Below are positions 1 to 11,073 of a stretch of 64,000 nt of DNA, in pieces (within the stretch, counting starts at the first letter, position 1; each line of letters begins with the position of its first letter). The notes beneath the pieces are model-generated. The model was not told where the DNA came from and did no database searches. It saw only the letters and a list, made by a program, of their open reading frames with translations. The position numbers and the translations under genes are program-made. This DNA is from Takakia lepidozioides (taxonomy: Eukaryota > Streptophyta > Takakiopsida > Takakiales > Takakiaceae): NCBI GenBank assembly GCA_030704615.1, contig CM060734.1, positions 35,788,042 through 35,852,041 on the forward strand, written 5' to 3'.

Positions 1-2
1 GA

Positions 3-779
3 CAGCTTTGTGGTCATACAGGACTTCATATAAAGTCACCACTAAGTATAACACCATTCCAATTAGTCTATGGTATGGAAGCTTTACTTCCAGTGGAATT
101 CTTGTTACCTACCATGAGAACAGAATGGGGAAAGAGAATGAAATTGGAAGATTCCATTAAGGTCAGGAAACATGAATTATACCATGTGGAAGAAGTACGT
201 GCTGATGCAGCAGATAACATGACCAGAATTCAGATGAAGAGGAAGGAACAGTTTGATGAAGGCAAATTGAAGACTTTTAAGGCGGGAGATTTGGTTCTCT
301 GGTTGCAGAAGAACGGGAAGATTAAAGCTTCTAAGCTTAAATCACCATGGAAAGGACCTTATGTCATACAAAAGATGTATGATAACAACACAGCCATGTT
401 ACAAACCATTAACAAAGAGATGCTGGGAAGAGTCAATGCCAATAAGTTGAAGGGGTACAGTGGTATCCATGACAAACCATTGCAACACGATTTGCATGTT
501 GAACCGCAAAAGCAATCACGGGCTGCGCCAGTGATTTCAACGGAGTATGGAGCACTTGTCGCTAAGCCAAGCGTATATGACCAGGGCGGGCAGTACGAGT
601 GTCACACAAACCATCACAGCCCATCACAGTGTGACACAACCTATCACAGCCCATCACAGTGTCACACAGCCTATCACAGCCCATCACAACGTGACACAGC
701 CTATCACAGTCCATCACAGCATGTCACAGCCTATCACAGCTTACCACAGTGCCGCCTATCACAGCGTACCACAGTATGA
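3..779 (+). CDS. Ty3/gypsy integrase C-terminal region, partial
   Basis: The frame is open from the window edge. It includes SPLSITPFQLVYGMEALLP, the conserved end of the retroviral-type integrase core in plant Ty3 elements, then a basic region and the GDLVLW...SKLKSPWKGPYVI segment typical of the integrase C-terminal DNA-binding fold, and VNANKLKGY. Homology fades after about position 520. From about 600 the frame runs through the CACAGCC tandem array and translates as a His/Ser/Gln-rich repeat before the stop at 777-779, so the last ~60 codons are probably repeat-derived. The catalytic DDE residues lie outside the window except possibly the last. It would act in insertion of the element's cDNA into host DNA. 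Confidence 0.85.
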   Translation, partial: QLCGHTGLHIKSPLSITPFQLVYGMEALLPVEFLLPTMRTEWGKRMKLEDSIKVRKHELYHVEEVRADAADNMTRIQMKRKEQFDEGKLKTFKAGDLVLWLQKNGKIKASKLKSPWKGPYVIQKMYDNNTAMLQTINKEMLGRVNANKLKGYSGIHDKPLQHDLHVEPQKQSRAAPVISTEYGALVAKPSVYDQGGQYECHTNHHSPSQCDTTYHSPSQCHTAYHSPSQRDTAYHSPSQHVTAYHSLPQCRLSQRTTV

Positions 780-812
780 TACAGCCTGTCACAACTCAAC
801 ACAGCCTACCGG
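598..812 (+). repeat. CACAGCC/CACAGTG tandem array (array A)
   Basis: About eleven imperfect repeats of a short unit built on (T/A)CACAGCC(T/C)ATCACAG with period about 20-21 bases, degenerating toward the 3' end. It is followed by GGGGTTACACAGTCC at 811-825. The same flank and a closely related unit occur inside the 3' LTR of this element (11287-11545). It lies directly after the integrase region. Long reading frames through it on both strands are a by-product of the repeat. Confidence 0.85.
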
Positions 813-1623
813 GGTTACACAGTCCATAGGATCAGTGACGGGTGGACGTGGGTTAACATCCGAAGAATGGAAGACGGAAAAGTGGCCAGAGGCAGGTTTA
901 GAAATGGACACGTGGACGCCAGGGCGAGACACACAGCCGAACATGGATTGCAAGAGCGAGTGTCATCAAGAAAGAAGACAAAATTGGCCGTCAAAGTACC
1001 TATCCGGCACATTAACTTATTATAGGGCCATTAATGCATACAGGGAACGGGTAACGGAACCCTTTACAAGTACCGAAAAGCGAAATCCATGTCACATGTG
1101 CTATCCTAGTGGACAGTCCAGGGGGGAAAATCCATGGAAGGGAAATAAATTACAAAACCAATCACACAACCAACAGCCAATCATGAGCCAGAATTACCTG
1201 CAGAGGGTATTTTCCAAGAAGCGAAATCAAGAAATTGGAGGGATTCTGAGTGCAAGAGTCGGCGTCGTTCCAAGTAACAGGCGTCTCGTTAGGAGAGACA
1301 ATCAAAGCTATAGCTTTGAAGCTATGGCGGAAATAACAGACTACACGCTTGCCTTACTACTTACGCAGTGGCACAAGGACAGACGAACAGAGAGTACATT
1401 TTCTCTAAATCGCTACTTGCAAGCCCCACAGGCTTACAAGCACTTACCCATTTCATTCTGCGCCAACCATACTTTTATGTTTTGTGCCCTGCAGGTGTTT
1501 CTTCAGTTGTTGCAACCAAAACCTGTCTGTTTGTCCAGAATGAAGAGAGTGAGAGGAATGGAGGATATCAGGATGAAGAGCACCACAATCTTATAGAAGC
1601 AAACGATTGCTGCACCACAGGCG

Positions 1624-2313
1624 GTGCAGCTACTGAAGGAGCTGCGATTGGAGGGATTGCTACGCAAGGACTGGTCCTTACATCATCGGCAGTTCATTAT
1701 ACAATTTCTTCAGAACTTTGAGCCTCGGACAGGAGTTACTCAGGTGAGGGGAGTAGATATAGAAATTACTCCCCAGTGCCTGCAGCAATTGTTTGAATTG
1801 CCATCAGGACATGTGGATGTGGATGAGCACAGGGCAAGATTGCAGATAGGGAATCTGTTCCAAGAAGGGAGTTTATTTAAAACTCAAGGTTTTGCTTGTA
1901 CGAAAGCCGAGTACCCAGGGCTTAGAGAAGTAGGCCAAATCTTGAACGTTCTGTTTGCCATGAAACAGAACCAACAGTATTTGAGCAGGTCCTTCACAGA
2001 GGAGATCCTGAAAGCTTTGAGGGGAGAGGATGTCGCTTGGGCGGAGTTAATGTACAACGGATTGGTGGACGAAATGAAGAGGTTACAGGGCACTGCTGCT
2101 AAGTTTCCCATCATTGTGTCCGGTCCAATCATTGCACAAATAATTCTTGATTCTTGCATACTTGATACTCGGGAGAGAAAGGAGATGGGAGTGTTTGAAA
2201 CAGAAACCACTGCAATTGAAGAGCAAGGCTCTTCGCACAGTGAGGGTGGACTGGCAGTGCAACACCAGTCTAAGAGACAGAGGCGGGGAAAAACTGTAGT
2301 GGCGGATCCACTA
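1624..2313 (+). pseudogene. Extra ORF of the outer Ty3 element, 5' part
   Basis: An open frame of about 230 codons lies between pol and the 3' LTR and is interrupted at 2313 by the chromovirus insertion. The region 1720-2180 encodes a globular, Leu/Ile-rich domain (for example ITPQCLQQLFELPSG and LREVGQILNVLFAMKQ). It vaguely recalls the plant-mobile-domain type proteins found with some plant retrotransposons, but I do not recognise it securely. A basic KRQRRGK cluster near the end could be a nuclear localisation signal. Removing the insertion and one copy of the CACTA duplication lets the frame run on past the site, so this was one continuous ORF before insertion. The true start is uncertain; a frame from 547 to 1596 overlaps upstream. 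Confidence 0.55.
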
Positions 2314-3034
2314 TGTCGCGCACCTCAATTCGGTAAACTCCCCTTCAAGTCATAGTCACTCGCTTTGATGCGCGCGCCTAACTCCCAACCTGGCCGCCGG
2401 GCCAACTTGGAGCTTCGGCTGCTCACCGCGACATAACGGTCCCCTTTCGCTTCCCTCTAGAACCCTCGCCTAATTGGACTAGGAGAATTCCTTTGGTAGA
2501 TGGCAGTCCGGAACAGCTCCCCACTCTTTGGTCGCTTTCCGGCTCGCTCGCTTACTCACTAGTTTTTGGTCACCAACGGGCTTGCACCGTTCTCGGGGTT
2601 ACTACTCCCTATATATACTTCTGTAGCTGTCCGCGGGGGTTTCACAACTAGCCATGCCATTTTATGGCGAACCACCACGAAGACCCTCGATCCCGGTGGT
2701 GAGTCGCGGTGAGTCTTGGCCCGCTCACCACGGCCCCTATGGACCGTGATGAGTCCCAAGACTCCCCACGACTCCCACCACGAGGTCTCCGCCCCCATGG
2801 TGAGTCCTATGCCACCCCCACTAAGTCCCACTAAGCTACCACCACCCCTTGTGGAGCCACCCCCACCGCAACCCGATGTGCGGGGCTCCACCTAGTGAGC
2901 GCCTCCGCTTCCCTGAGTGCCTTGGGCACTCAAGGGTGCCTCAGCCCCCCATACCTATCACTGCCGTTGCCCCGACCACAGGGGCAGCCCCTCATGTGTC
3001 CCGACCCCTGCCCTCAAGGCAAAGGGCCGCGACA
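2314..3034 (-). repeat. 3' LTR of the nested chromovirus
   Basis: 721 bp, TGTCGCG...CGCGACA at its ends. It is near identical to the copy at 7655-8375; the differences are a handful of substitutions plus several one-base length differences in homopolymers. It contains the TATA-like CCCTATATATACTTC motif near 2608. The purine-rich tract expected just upstream of a 3' LTR is present on the - strand (GGTAGGGGTGTG, reading into 3034 from about 3046). Confidence 0.93.
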
Positions 3035-3876
3035 CACACCCCTACCAACAGGGAGTCGATGTCCTCATCGACTTGTCCATTTTGTAGAAACGAACATCCA
3101 AGTTGTGGCGTCCCACATCAAGGAGTTTGTTTCTGTACCATGGCGTCCCATGGCAAAGAACCAAACCCCACACTTGACTCTACTCTCACTAGCTAGTTCG
3201 GCCGACTTCCTCCAAGTCCCGGCCAAGGGTGGAGCCTCTCCAGCTCCTCCCAGTGCACTCTTCTTGGCCTACTTCAAGGCCAAGGAACGATCCTCCCCGA
3301 GGATCGAATCGCCTTACTGCAACAACATTGCTTGCGATCGCTCATGATGCCGCTTTTGGCATCACCTTGAGCAAGGGTTCACCTGGAACCCTCTTTGACT
3401 AGGAAGATAACCTTGAACCAACCGTGCGCCCCAATCACTACAATTGGGTCCGCCTTGGAATGCTGGCCTGAGGTACGGGAACACGTCGAAGCCGCACTAC
3501 GACTTCGTCCCGAGTTACACGATTATAGTACGTGAACGGAAGCACGTAGCTTCCGCGTTAGCCCGCACTACAAGGCAACCCCTCGGTAGCGCAGTTATAG
3601 TACGCGCACGCGCCAGGTGCGCACTAGCACGTGAACTCCCAAAGAAGGCGCAAGTTTCCTTGCCCCTTGGATGGGAGTCACCCGATTTCGGCACTGCGCA
3701 AACACACGATTACCCAATTTACCTCTCCCACTTTTGTAAGCTAGCATGCATTCTACACACTAGCCAACCACACATGCATCACCATTCCAAACACAATAGG
3801 ACGCACAATATTTGGAACCCATTTCCTTTATAACAAATTTTTGTACAATACAAGTTTTTGCAATCGGATTCCTGAG

Positions 3877-4547
3877 CTAGCTAAACCGGGCTAAGCATGC
3901 ATTTCCTCCCCCACGCTCCAAGGTTGATGTCCCCATCAACGCTTCTTCGCTTTTGAGGTCGCCCTTCGAAAGCTGCAACCGCCTCGGATGCGTTTCCCAT
4001 TTCTGAGGCACGCACCCAAGATGCCTCCACATGATGATAGCCCTTCCATTTGACGAGATACTCCGTTTCTCGGTTCCTAACCTCCTCGACTTAAGTATTG
4101 CCTCCACCTCGTACTCAGGTTCATTTTCATGATCCAACAGCATAGGTGGCGGACGCAACACTTGATGCCGATTCGGACGCGCTTCATCTTTGAAGTAAGG
4201 CTTCAAAAGGGAGACATGGAATACTGGGTGCACCTTGCTGTTTGCCAGCTCCAATTCATACACATCCTCATTCATAACCTTCCGAATGCGAAAGGGTCCC
4301 GCATACGGAGGTACGAACTTCGGACTCACTTCCGGAGGTAGTCGGAAATTCTTGATGTTCAACCAGACCTCTGTGCCTGCCTCAAACTTCACTTCCCTCC
4401 GCTTCCGATTCGCCTGCCTTTCATACCGTTTCCTAGCTTTGGCAATATTGTACTTTGCGAGCTTCAACAAACGCTCGGACTTCGCCAGCTCATCCTTCCG
4501 GCAAGCCTTCCGGATCTTCCTTTGGAGTGTCGTCTCGCCCTTGTAGC
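3877..4547 (-). pseudogene. Integrase C-terminal remnant with chromodomain-like tail
   Basis: The frame 4470-3877 begins LKLAKYNIAKARKRYERQAN and runs into GTEVWLNIKNFRLPP and YAGPFRIRK, the integrase C-terminal domain of chromoviruses, then VHPVFHVSLLKPYF. The end, EPEYEVEAILKSRR, matches the start of a chromodomain, after which the frame is shifted. RNase H (ADALSRKQQ, about 4567) and this segment are only a few dozen codons apart; the HHCC zinc finger and DDE catalytic core that normally lie between are missing. An internal deletion at about 4500-4560 is the simplest explanation. Confidence 0.88.
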
Positions 4548-4560
4548 TGCTGCTTTCTAC

Positions 4561-6366
4561 TTAAAGCATCGGCCACCACATTGTCCGTCCCGATGTACTG
4601 GATATCCACGTCGACACTGCCAAAGTATCTTGCCACCTAAGTTGTTTTGGGGACAACTTGGGCTGCGTGGCAAAATACTTCACCGTGACATTGTCCGTGA
4701 ACACCTTCACTGGGTTGGAACCAACATAGTGGCGCCAGAGCTCAAGGCAGTGCACCACCGCCTTCATCTCCTTCTCGTGCGTCGGCCACCGTCGCTCCAC
4801 TTCATTCAATTTCTTACTTTCGTAAGCCACTGGACGTCCATCTTGCATCAGTACACCCCCAATCGCGAAGTCCGACGCATCTGTATGTATCTCGAACGGA
4901 CGATCGAACTCTGGGATTTTCAAGACTGGAGCTTCCGCCATCCGCTCCTTCAATTCAGCAAAAGCTTGGCCACAAAAGGTGTTCCATGCCCAGACTTTAG
5001 ATTTACACAGAAGGTCCGACAGCGGCCCGCGATCTTGGCGAATTTCTCACATACTTCCGGTAATAGGAGGCGAGTCCTAGGAAGGAACGCACTCTCGGGA
5101 CCGAAGTCGGAGGCTCCCAGTCCAAGATCGCCCTCACCTTTCTGTCATCCATTTTGATCCCATCCTGTGTAATCACATGCCCCAAGAACTCCACTTTTGT
5201 GACCCCGAATTCGCACTTTGAAGCTTTGGCATACAGCTTCCCTTCTCGCAATTTTTGGAACACCCTTTTGAGGTGCTCCAGGTGCTCCTCTTTTGTTTTC
5301 GAGTACACCAAGATGTCGTCGATGTACACGATCACAAAGTCATCCAACCACTCCTGAAAAGGCTGTTCATCAGCGTGCTAAATGTCGCTGGTGCATTGGT
5401 GAGCCAAAAGGCATCACCAAGAACTCATATGAACCATACCTTGTCTGCACGCGGTCTTCTCCTCATCTCCTTCCGCCACCCGAATTTGATGATAGCCGAG
5501 CGCAAGTCGATCCGGCTGAAATACTTCGCTCCTGCCAACCGATCGAAGAGGTCGTCGATCCTTGGCAAAGGGTACCGGTTTTTGATAGTCACCTTATTCA
5601 AAGCCCTGTAATCGACACACATCCGCAGCGTCCCATCCTTCTTGTCTGCGAATAGCACCGGGGCTCCGTAAGGTGACTTACTCGGCCGATGTACCCCTTT
5701 GACATTAGATCCTTGAGCTGAGTCTTCAGCTCGACCAACTCCCTGTGGCTCAACCGGTAGGGCGCCTTGGCAGGCGGTTCCCTTCCCGGTATCACCTCAA
5801 TCTTGTGGTCAACTCCTCTTCGCGGTGGCAAGCCGCTTGGTAAATCCTCCGGCATCACATCCTGGTATTTCTCCAAAATCCCTTGATCCAATCTGGGCTC
5901 GGTCCCATCGCCTTCTCCTTTCACTTCTCTAATGTAAAGCAAAAACTGGGGCTCGTGTGCCTCCTCCACGGCCCACTCCTTGCTGACAGAAGGTTTATTC
6001 GCCCTCCCCACGGATTTGGGCGTTTCCGACACTCGTAAGACCTCGCCACCATTCCCACATGGCAGCGTGACTACTCTTTGCGGCCATCTATGACCGCTCC
6101 GGATTTGCTCAAAAAGGTCATCCCCAAAATGAGATCCACTCCATCGATCTCGCAGATGGTGAAGTTCTCCGTCCCTCCCAACTCCCCAGTTGAAGAGGAA
6201 CATCAAACGCCAACCTTGTCGCCAACTGTGGTTCTCCTTTGGCAGAACGCACCTCAATAGAGCCCCCACGTCACTTGTCGGGAGTCCCAGCTTTGTGCCG
6301 TTGCCGGTGTCATGAAGGAGTGCGACGCTCATGTGTCCACCAACAACGACACATTAGTTCCGGATA
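4561..6366 (-). pseudogene. pol of the nested chromovirus: protease remnant, reverse transcriptase, RNase H
   Basis: After gag a protease-like stretch contains GIISGTNVSLLVDT (about 6370-6329) but its active-site context is broken. The reverse transcriptase is split over frames: [19 protein letters not shown] and RIDLRSA (5658-5425), then [11 protein letters not shown] (around 5330-5295, the catalytic YxDD box) and [11 protein letters not shown] (5347-5003). RNase H follows (4953-4561) with EIHTDASDFAIGGVL, including the first catalytic Asp, and ADALSRKQQ at its end in a neighbouring frame. Motifs are well preserved but the frames are not, so the product would be non-functional. The family copies genomic RNA into cDNA. 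Confidence 0.9.
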
Positions 6367-7600
6367 TTATCCCATCCACGAACAATAACTGACTCCCTTT
6401 TCGTAAGGCGCCAGTTTCCTGATACAACTCACAAGAAATTTGCCTACCTTGCAAGTCCTGGCGACCACCGCTTCCACCAAGCGACTGATGGTATCTTCCG
6501 ACAGCTCCGTGGTCGCCCGAGTCATGTTCAATTGCCGGGGCTTCGTGCACTTCTTGGCCATGTGCCCGGGCTCCCCGCAATTGAAACACACTCCATCAAA
6601 GGTCGCCTTCTGTCCGCCATAAGCCGCTCCACCCGCTTTTCCTTTCGAAGCACCGGGTGCCGCCTTGACGTGTGAAGGCCCTCCCTTCGATTTCCACGTG
6701 CTATTGTCCCGCGTGGCCTATCCCACTTCTTTTCCGGTCGGAAGGAGTCACCTTCCCGCCGGGTCTTCTTGTGGTTCAGCTCCGTACGGCCTTGTCTCTC
6801 ACCCCTAGGGACATCCGAGAAACATTCAGCCCTCTCAATTGCCTCGTTCAAAGTCTTGGGTGGCTTCTCCTCCAACTTCCGCCTGGCCCATGGGGCCAGT
6901 CCCGCCACAAAGTTGAAGACCATTTCTGGTTCTGCCATGTCCGCGACTTCGAGCAACAGCACATTGAAAGCCTGGACGTACCCCGAATGTCATCTGTTTG
7001 CTTCAAATTCCTCATCTTGTCCCGGGCAAGCCAGGACGCGTTGAGGGGCACAAACTGTCTCTTCATCAATCCTTGAACCCACTCCAGTTCAAGGTTTCCG
7101 GGCTTGGACCTCGGTCGTGAAGGCGTTTCTGCCACCATTGTTGAGCATAGCCCCTCAAATAGGTGGGACCACTTCCACCGATCCTCGTCACTCAACTTGG
7201 CCGCCCGGAAGTACTGCTCTAGCTCCAAGAGCCAGGTGTTGAGTGCCTTCCGATTTCGGACGCCCTCGAAGGTGCCGGGTTCCTTAGGCTTCACCTTAAA
7301 CTTTGCCTTAGTGGAAGTGGCATTAGCCGCCTTCAACACGTCTTTCAACGTCCCGCCAAACTGCGCCAACAACCCTTCCCAAAAGGCTGCCGGCATGGGA
7401 GGCATCTCTTGGTTTGTCGGAGCTCTCAAGGATTCCTCGGGCTCCGACTCCTCGGATTCCTCCCGTTCTGGGCGGCCTCGTTTTCGGAAACATGCATCGC
7501 TTCCTCAAACGGCCGCCTCGGTGACACGCCCCCCATCGGGCTCACCGGGATCATCATCTTTTGGGCCGTTCCGCTTTCGCTTCGGCTTGCCCGACCCCAT
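6367..7600 (-). pseudogene. gag of the nested chromovirus (frameshifted)
   Basis: The likely start is the ATG at 7600 (MGSGKPKRKRNGPK), followed within about 30 codons by a frame change. The next frame (7429-6848) holds the gag core with WLLELEQYFRAAKLSDEDRW, typical of plant Ty3 gag. Another frame (6962-6528) carries EMVFNFVAGLAPWARRKLEE and ERAECFSDV. The nucleocapsid zinc knuckle CFNCGEPGHMAKKC (CX2CX4HX4C) is at about 6588-6547. At least two frame changes separate these segments, so no intact gag is encoded. Several junctions fall in C- or G-runs, so sequencing error is an alternative to real decay. Confidence 0.85.
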
Positions 7601-7640
7601 GATGAGGCCAATCCCAAGGACGATCGCGTACTGAACTCTA

Positions 7641-7653
7641 AGCTCTGATACCA
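7641..7653 (-). promoter_or_regulatory. Primer binding site (initiator tRNA-Met type)
   Basis: On the - strand it reads TGGTATCAGAGCT, the classical sequence complementary to the 3' end of plant initiator tRNA-Met, one base inside the 5' LTR. It would prime minus-strand DNA synthesis. Confidence 0.93.
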
Positions 7654-7654
7654 G

Positions 7655-8375
7655 TGTCGCGCACCTCAATTCGGTAAACTCCCCTTCAAGTCATAGTACT
7701 CGCTTTGATGCGCGCGCCTAACTCCCAACCTGGCCGCCGGGCCAACTTGGAGCTTCGGCTGCTCACCGCGACATAACGGTCCCCTTTCGCTTCCCTCTAG
7801 AACCCTCGACCTCATTGGGACTAGGAGAATTCCCTTTGGTAGATGGCAGTCCGGAACAGCTCCCCACTCTTTGGTCGCTTTCCGGCTCGCTCGCTTACTC
7901 ACTAGTTTTTGGTCACCAACGGGCTTGCACCGTTCTCGGGTTACTACTCCCTATATATACTTCTGTAGCTGTCCGCGGGGTTTCACAACCAGCCATGCCA
8001 TTTTATGGCGAACCACCACGAAGACCCTCGATTCCCGGTGGTGAGTCGCGGTGAGTCTTGGCCCGCTCACCACGGCCCCTATGGACCGTGATGAGTCCCA
8101 AGACTCCCCACGACTCCCACCACGAGGTCTCCGCCCCCATGGTGAGTCCTATGCCACCCCATAAGTCCCACTAAGCTACCACCACCCCTTGTGGAGCCAC
8201 CCCCACCGCAACCCGGTGTGCGGGGCTCCACCTAGTGAGCGCCTCCGCTTCCCTGAGTGCCTTGGGCACTCAAGGGTGCCTCAGCCCCCCATACCTATCA
8301 CTGCCGTTGCCCCCACCACAAGGGCAGCCCCTCATGTGTCCCGACCCCCTGCCCTCAAGGCAAAGGGCCGCGACA
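7655..8375 (-). repeat. 5' LTR of the nested chromovirus
   Basis: 721 bp, the upstream LTR in the direction of the coding strand. The primer binding site begins one base after its inner edge at 7654. The outer edge is followed by CACTA, the target duplication. Confidence 0.93.
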
Positions 8376-11073
8376 CACTAGCTTCACGGAAACCACATGA
8401 TATTGTTCCCAAGCTCTTGTGCAGGAAGGGGCACAACAGCACAGAGAGCTGCTACTATTGGAAGCAGGGTTTTCAGAAAGGGAAGAGGAAGTCACTTCGA
8501 TACCACAGCCACCACAACCAATTGACTCTGTTGTTTTGGAGGCTCCACAATTAGTATATGCTGTGGCATCACCACCAATTGCTCAGGAAGCAGAAAAGTT
8601 GGACATTCCCACTACAGAGCAGGTCGTGGCCGAAATTGAGAAGGGTGACCTTCTCTATGAAAACTCTGGCTTGGTAAGGGAACCAGTGATTCCAGAGGTA
8701 CAGCGGTTGTCCAGGGGAAGCCCTGCTGTGCATGTAATACCAACACCTATGACGGAGGTACACAGGTAGAATATCAAGACACTGCAGCACTGTGGCGATG
8801 AGGTGGTTCAGGAAGAAAATCTGGTGGGCAATGGCCTGAATGGTTCGTGAGGCATCACACTGTTGAGGATCAGGGAGAACAGCATCAAACTCACCATGAT
8901 GACCCTCAGCAGGCCATGCTTATGAGTTCCATAAGCATGACACTTAATTTGTTGGGCACTTATGTGAAATCCCATGTTCCATCTACCCAATTGGCAGCTT
9001 TGAGGGAGAAACTCAGGAAGGAGTTTGAGGCTCGACTTACCTCTGAATGTGCAAACAAGGTTGATGAGGAGGTCACTCTCAAGTTATAGCAAGAGTTAGA
9101 GGATACAACAGCTGCTTTGCAGTTGGCAAATGAACAATTGATTGAAGCAGGCCTCGCGCAGGACCAGTTGCACGAAGAACATAAGCAACAGCTATACCAA
9201 ATGCAGGTGAAGCATGAGAGCAAGTTGCAAGAAGTGAATGCACTACATACGGAGTTGTAGACAGTACATGAGAGGATGGCCATAGAATGTGCTACACTCA
9301 CAACTACCTTTGAGTAAACTACATTAGAAGTTAACAGCCAAGCGGAAAGATGTATGAAGGCACAGGCAGAGAATGTCGAGCAGGCGAAACTCATTATTGA
9401 TATGAAGAATATAATCTGTCGCAATGAGAATACTTTCAAGCAATACAGACAGGTTGAAGCTGACCAAGAGAGGTACATCCTGGAATTGCAACAAACGGTC
9501 ATTGTAAATCAAAATGAACTCTCTGTGGCAAACAAGGCTTGGAAGGAAGCCAATAATCTGGCTGCTGCCTATGCGAGTTTGGTTGAACCTCATGCAAAGC
9601 GCATGGAGGCTTTACAACAGTAGTTAGATATGTACAAACTCAGAGAGGAGTAGACTCTCAGGGGTGCCACAAGCAACTTGGTGGATAACCACCTTATGCA
9701 GGTCTGGTTAGCACAAGGGCCGGTGGAAGGCAAAGCACCACGGAAACTCACCCAGGGCGAGATGAATGAGCTCAGGCTGCAGGTGCAGAACATTGCCACA
9801 ACTACTATAGACAATGTCTATAATAAGATAGCGGAGCTATAGGAGGATGTAGACGGCCTGCAGACTCAGGTGGAGGACCTGACTTCGAATATTGACAAGA
9901 TAGTCTTTGTACCTGAGGAGCAGCTGATGGCTACTTATTTACAAGCCAGAACTCTAATTTTTCAGTCTTCTTCGCAAGGGGTGCAGGAGATGCCAGTGGT
10001 GGAAGGGCCAGTGTTACCAATACCACAACAAGTGACTATGCCAGTCGTTGACCCTGTTGTTACCACAGCCACCACAGCCGCCACAGCCTGAGGTATGGGG
10101 GGATGCTGCTTTTAACCCACCTAAGACACCTGCTGCACGGGAGTACAGTCGGGCTATGATTATGCCCTTCAACCAAATTCCCATTGTGTTGGATTTGGCT
10201 TGGAAGGAATTTAGTCCTCCACAGTCGTTGGCACATTACTACCAGATCATGCGCATTTGGCTGCCAGTGGCAACTAGGACTAAGGTTCTTCCGAGGTTTG
10301 CGAGGTACTGGCATGAAGCAAGTACCATGTTGAAGGAATTAATTGCCTTCCAAGTTGTACATGGGTATATTTATACCAAGACCAAGGAGGTAGCAAGTAT
10401 TGTCATGGGCTGTGGGTTATATTATGCTGCTTGTTTTCTGGTACGTTATCACATTGAGCAGGAGAAGATGCAATCGCGATTTCTAAGTTATTCCAGTGGG
10501 GATCATTGGGTCTTACCTTTAGTGCCACCTCATATGTACTTATATGAAGCAAAAGTTATGATGCAAAAGGATTCTCAAATTCGTTCATGGTTTCATTCAG
10601 CCTGGAACAATTTGTCAACACAGAAATTCGGCCCTGACGATATTTTCTTTAAGGGACATGAGGCATGAAAATACTTGCACGGTTCACAAGTCATTGGCAC
10701 ACCACTCACCTGTACAGATAAGGAGTTCAGGGGCTTCACCAATTTTGCCATTCAGCGCTTACAACAAGTTTTACAGTTTAAACTTCCAGACATGGTGGGA
10801 CCACATTGTATGCCCCAGAGGATTCCAGTTAGAGTTCGACCGTTAAAACACCTCAGGGGGGAAGACGATTCTGATACTACTGTTTCTTCAGCGGACTCTT
10901 TTGACATGGCAGAGGACTATGCAATTCAGATGGCAGAGAAGAAACGACGGGGATCTCCTATGACTGAGCGGTTACCTCGATATCAGCCAAAGGAGGGACT
11001 AACATTTCCAGGTAGTGCTCAATTATCTCCGTCAACCAGTGACAGGACTCGGGCTCGAACACGGAGTCCTTAA
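8376..11073 (+). pseudogene. Extra ORF of the outer Ty3 element, 3' part (coiled coil, decayed)
   Basis: This continues the ORF broken at 2313. From 8419 to 8769 it is Pro/Glu-rich. From about 8990 to 9900 it is a long heptad-like coiled coil (for example LREKLRKEFEARL and KQYRQVEADQERYILELQQ). From 10090 to 10660 there is a globular domain with ARYWHEASTMLKELIAFQV and aromatic-rich segments, and the end is a Ser/Arg-rich basic tail. One frame (8847 to 10091) carries premature stops at 9087, 9258, 9315, 9621, 9651 and 9840: five TAG and one TAA. A frame change occurs in the CCACAGCC-like stretch near 10060-10090, then TGA at 10666 and TAA at 11071. No known family recognised; a structural, gag-like role is a guess from the coiled coil. 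Confidence 0.55.

Larger units (their letters stand above)
2314..8375 (-). mobile_element. Ty3/gypsy chromovirus-type LTR retrotransposon, complete ends, nested
   Basis: A 6062-bp element with two 721-bp LTRs (2314-3034 and 7655-8375) that start TGTCGCG and end CGCGACA. It is flanked by a perfect 5-bp target duplication CACTA (2309-2313 and 8376-8380). Coding is on the - strand: gag with a CCHC knuckle, remnants of protease, reverse transcriptase, RNase H, then an integrase tail with a decayed chromodomain-like end. The primer binding site at 7641-7653 (-) reads TGGTATCAGAGCT, the usual plant match to initiator tRNA-Met. The integrase zinc finger and catalytic core are absent and the frame is shifted repeatedly, so this copy is non-autonomous. 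A solo LTR of the same family lies at 31305-32031. Confidence 0.95.

Noticed and set aside
547-1596. A 349-codon open frame on the + strand
   Set aside because: Its first half is a translation of the CACAGCC array and the rest has no recognisable domain; length alone is not enough to call a gene.
8847-10091. TAG read as an amino acid (stop recoding) in the coiled-coil ORF
   Set aside because: Host genes in the same window use TAG as a normal stop (GlyRS, GrpE), and TAA and TGA interruptions plus a frame change occur in the same ORF; decay is simpler.
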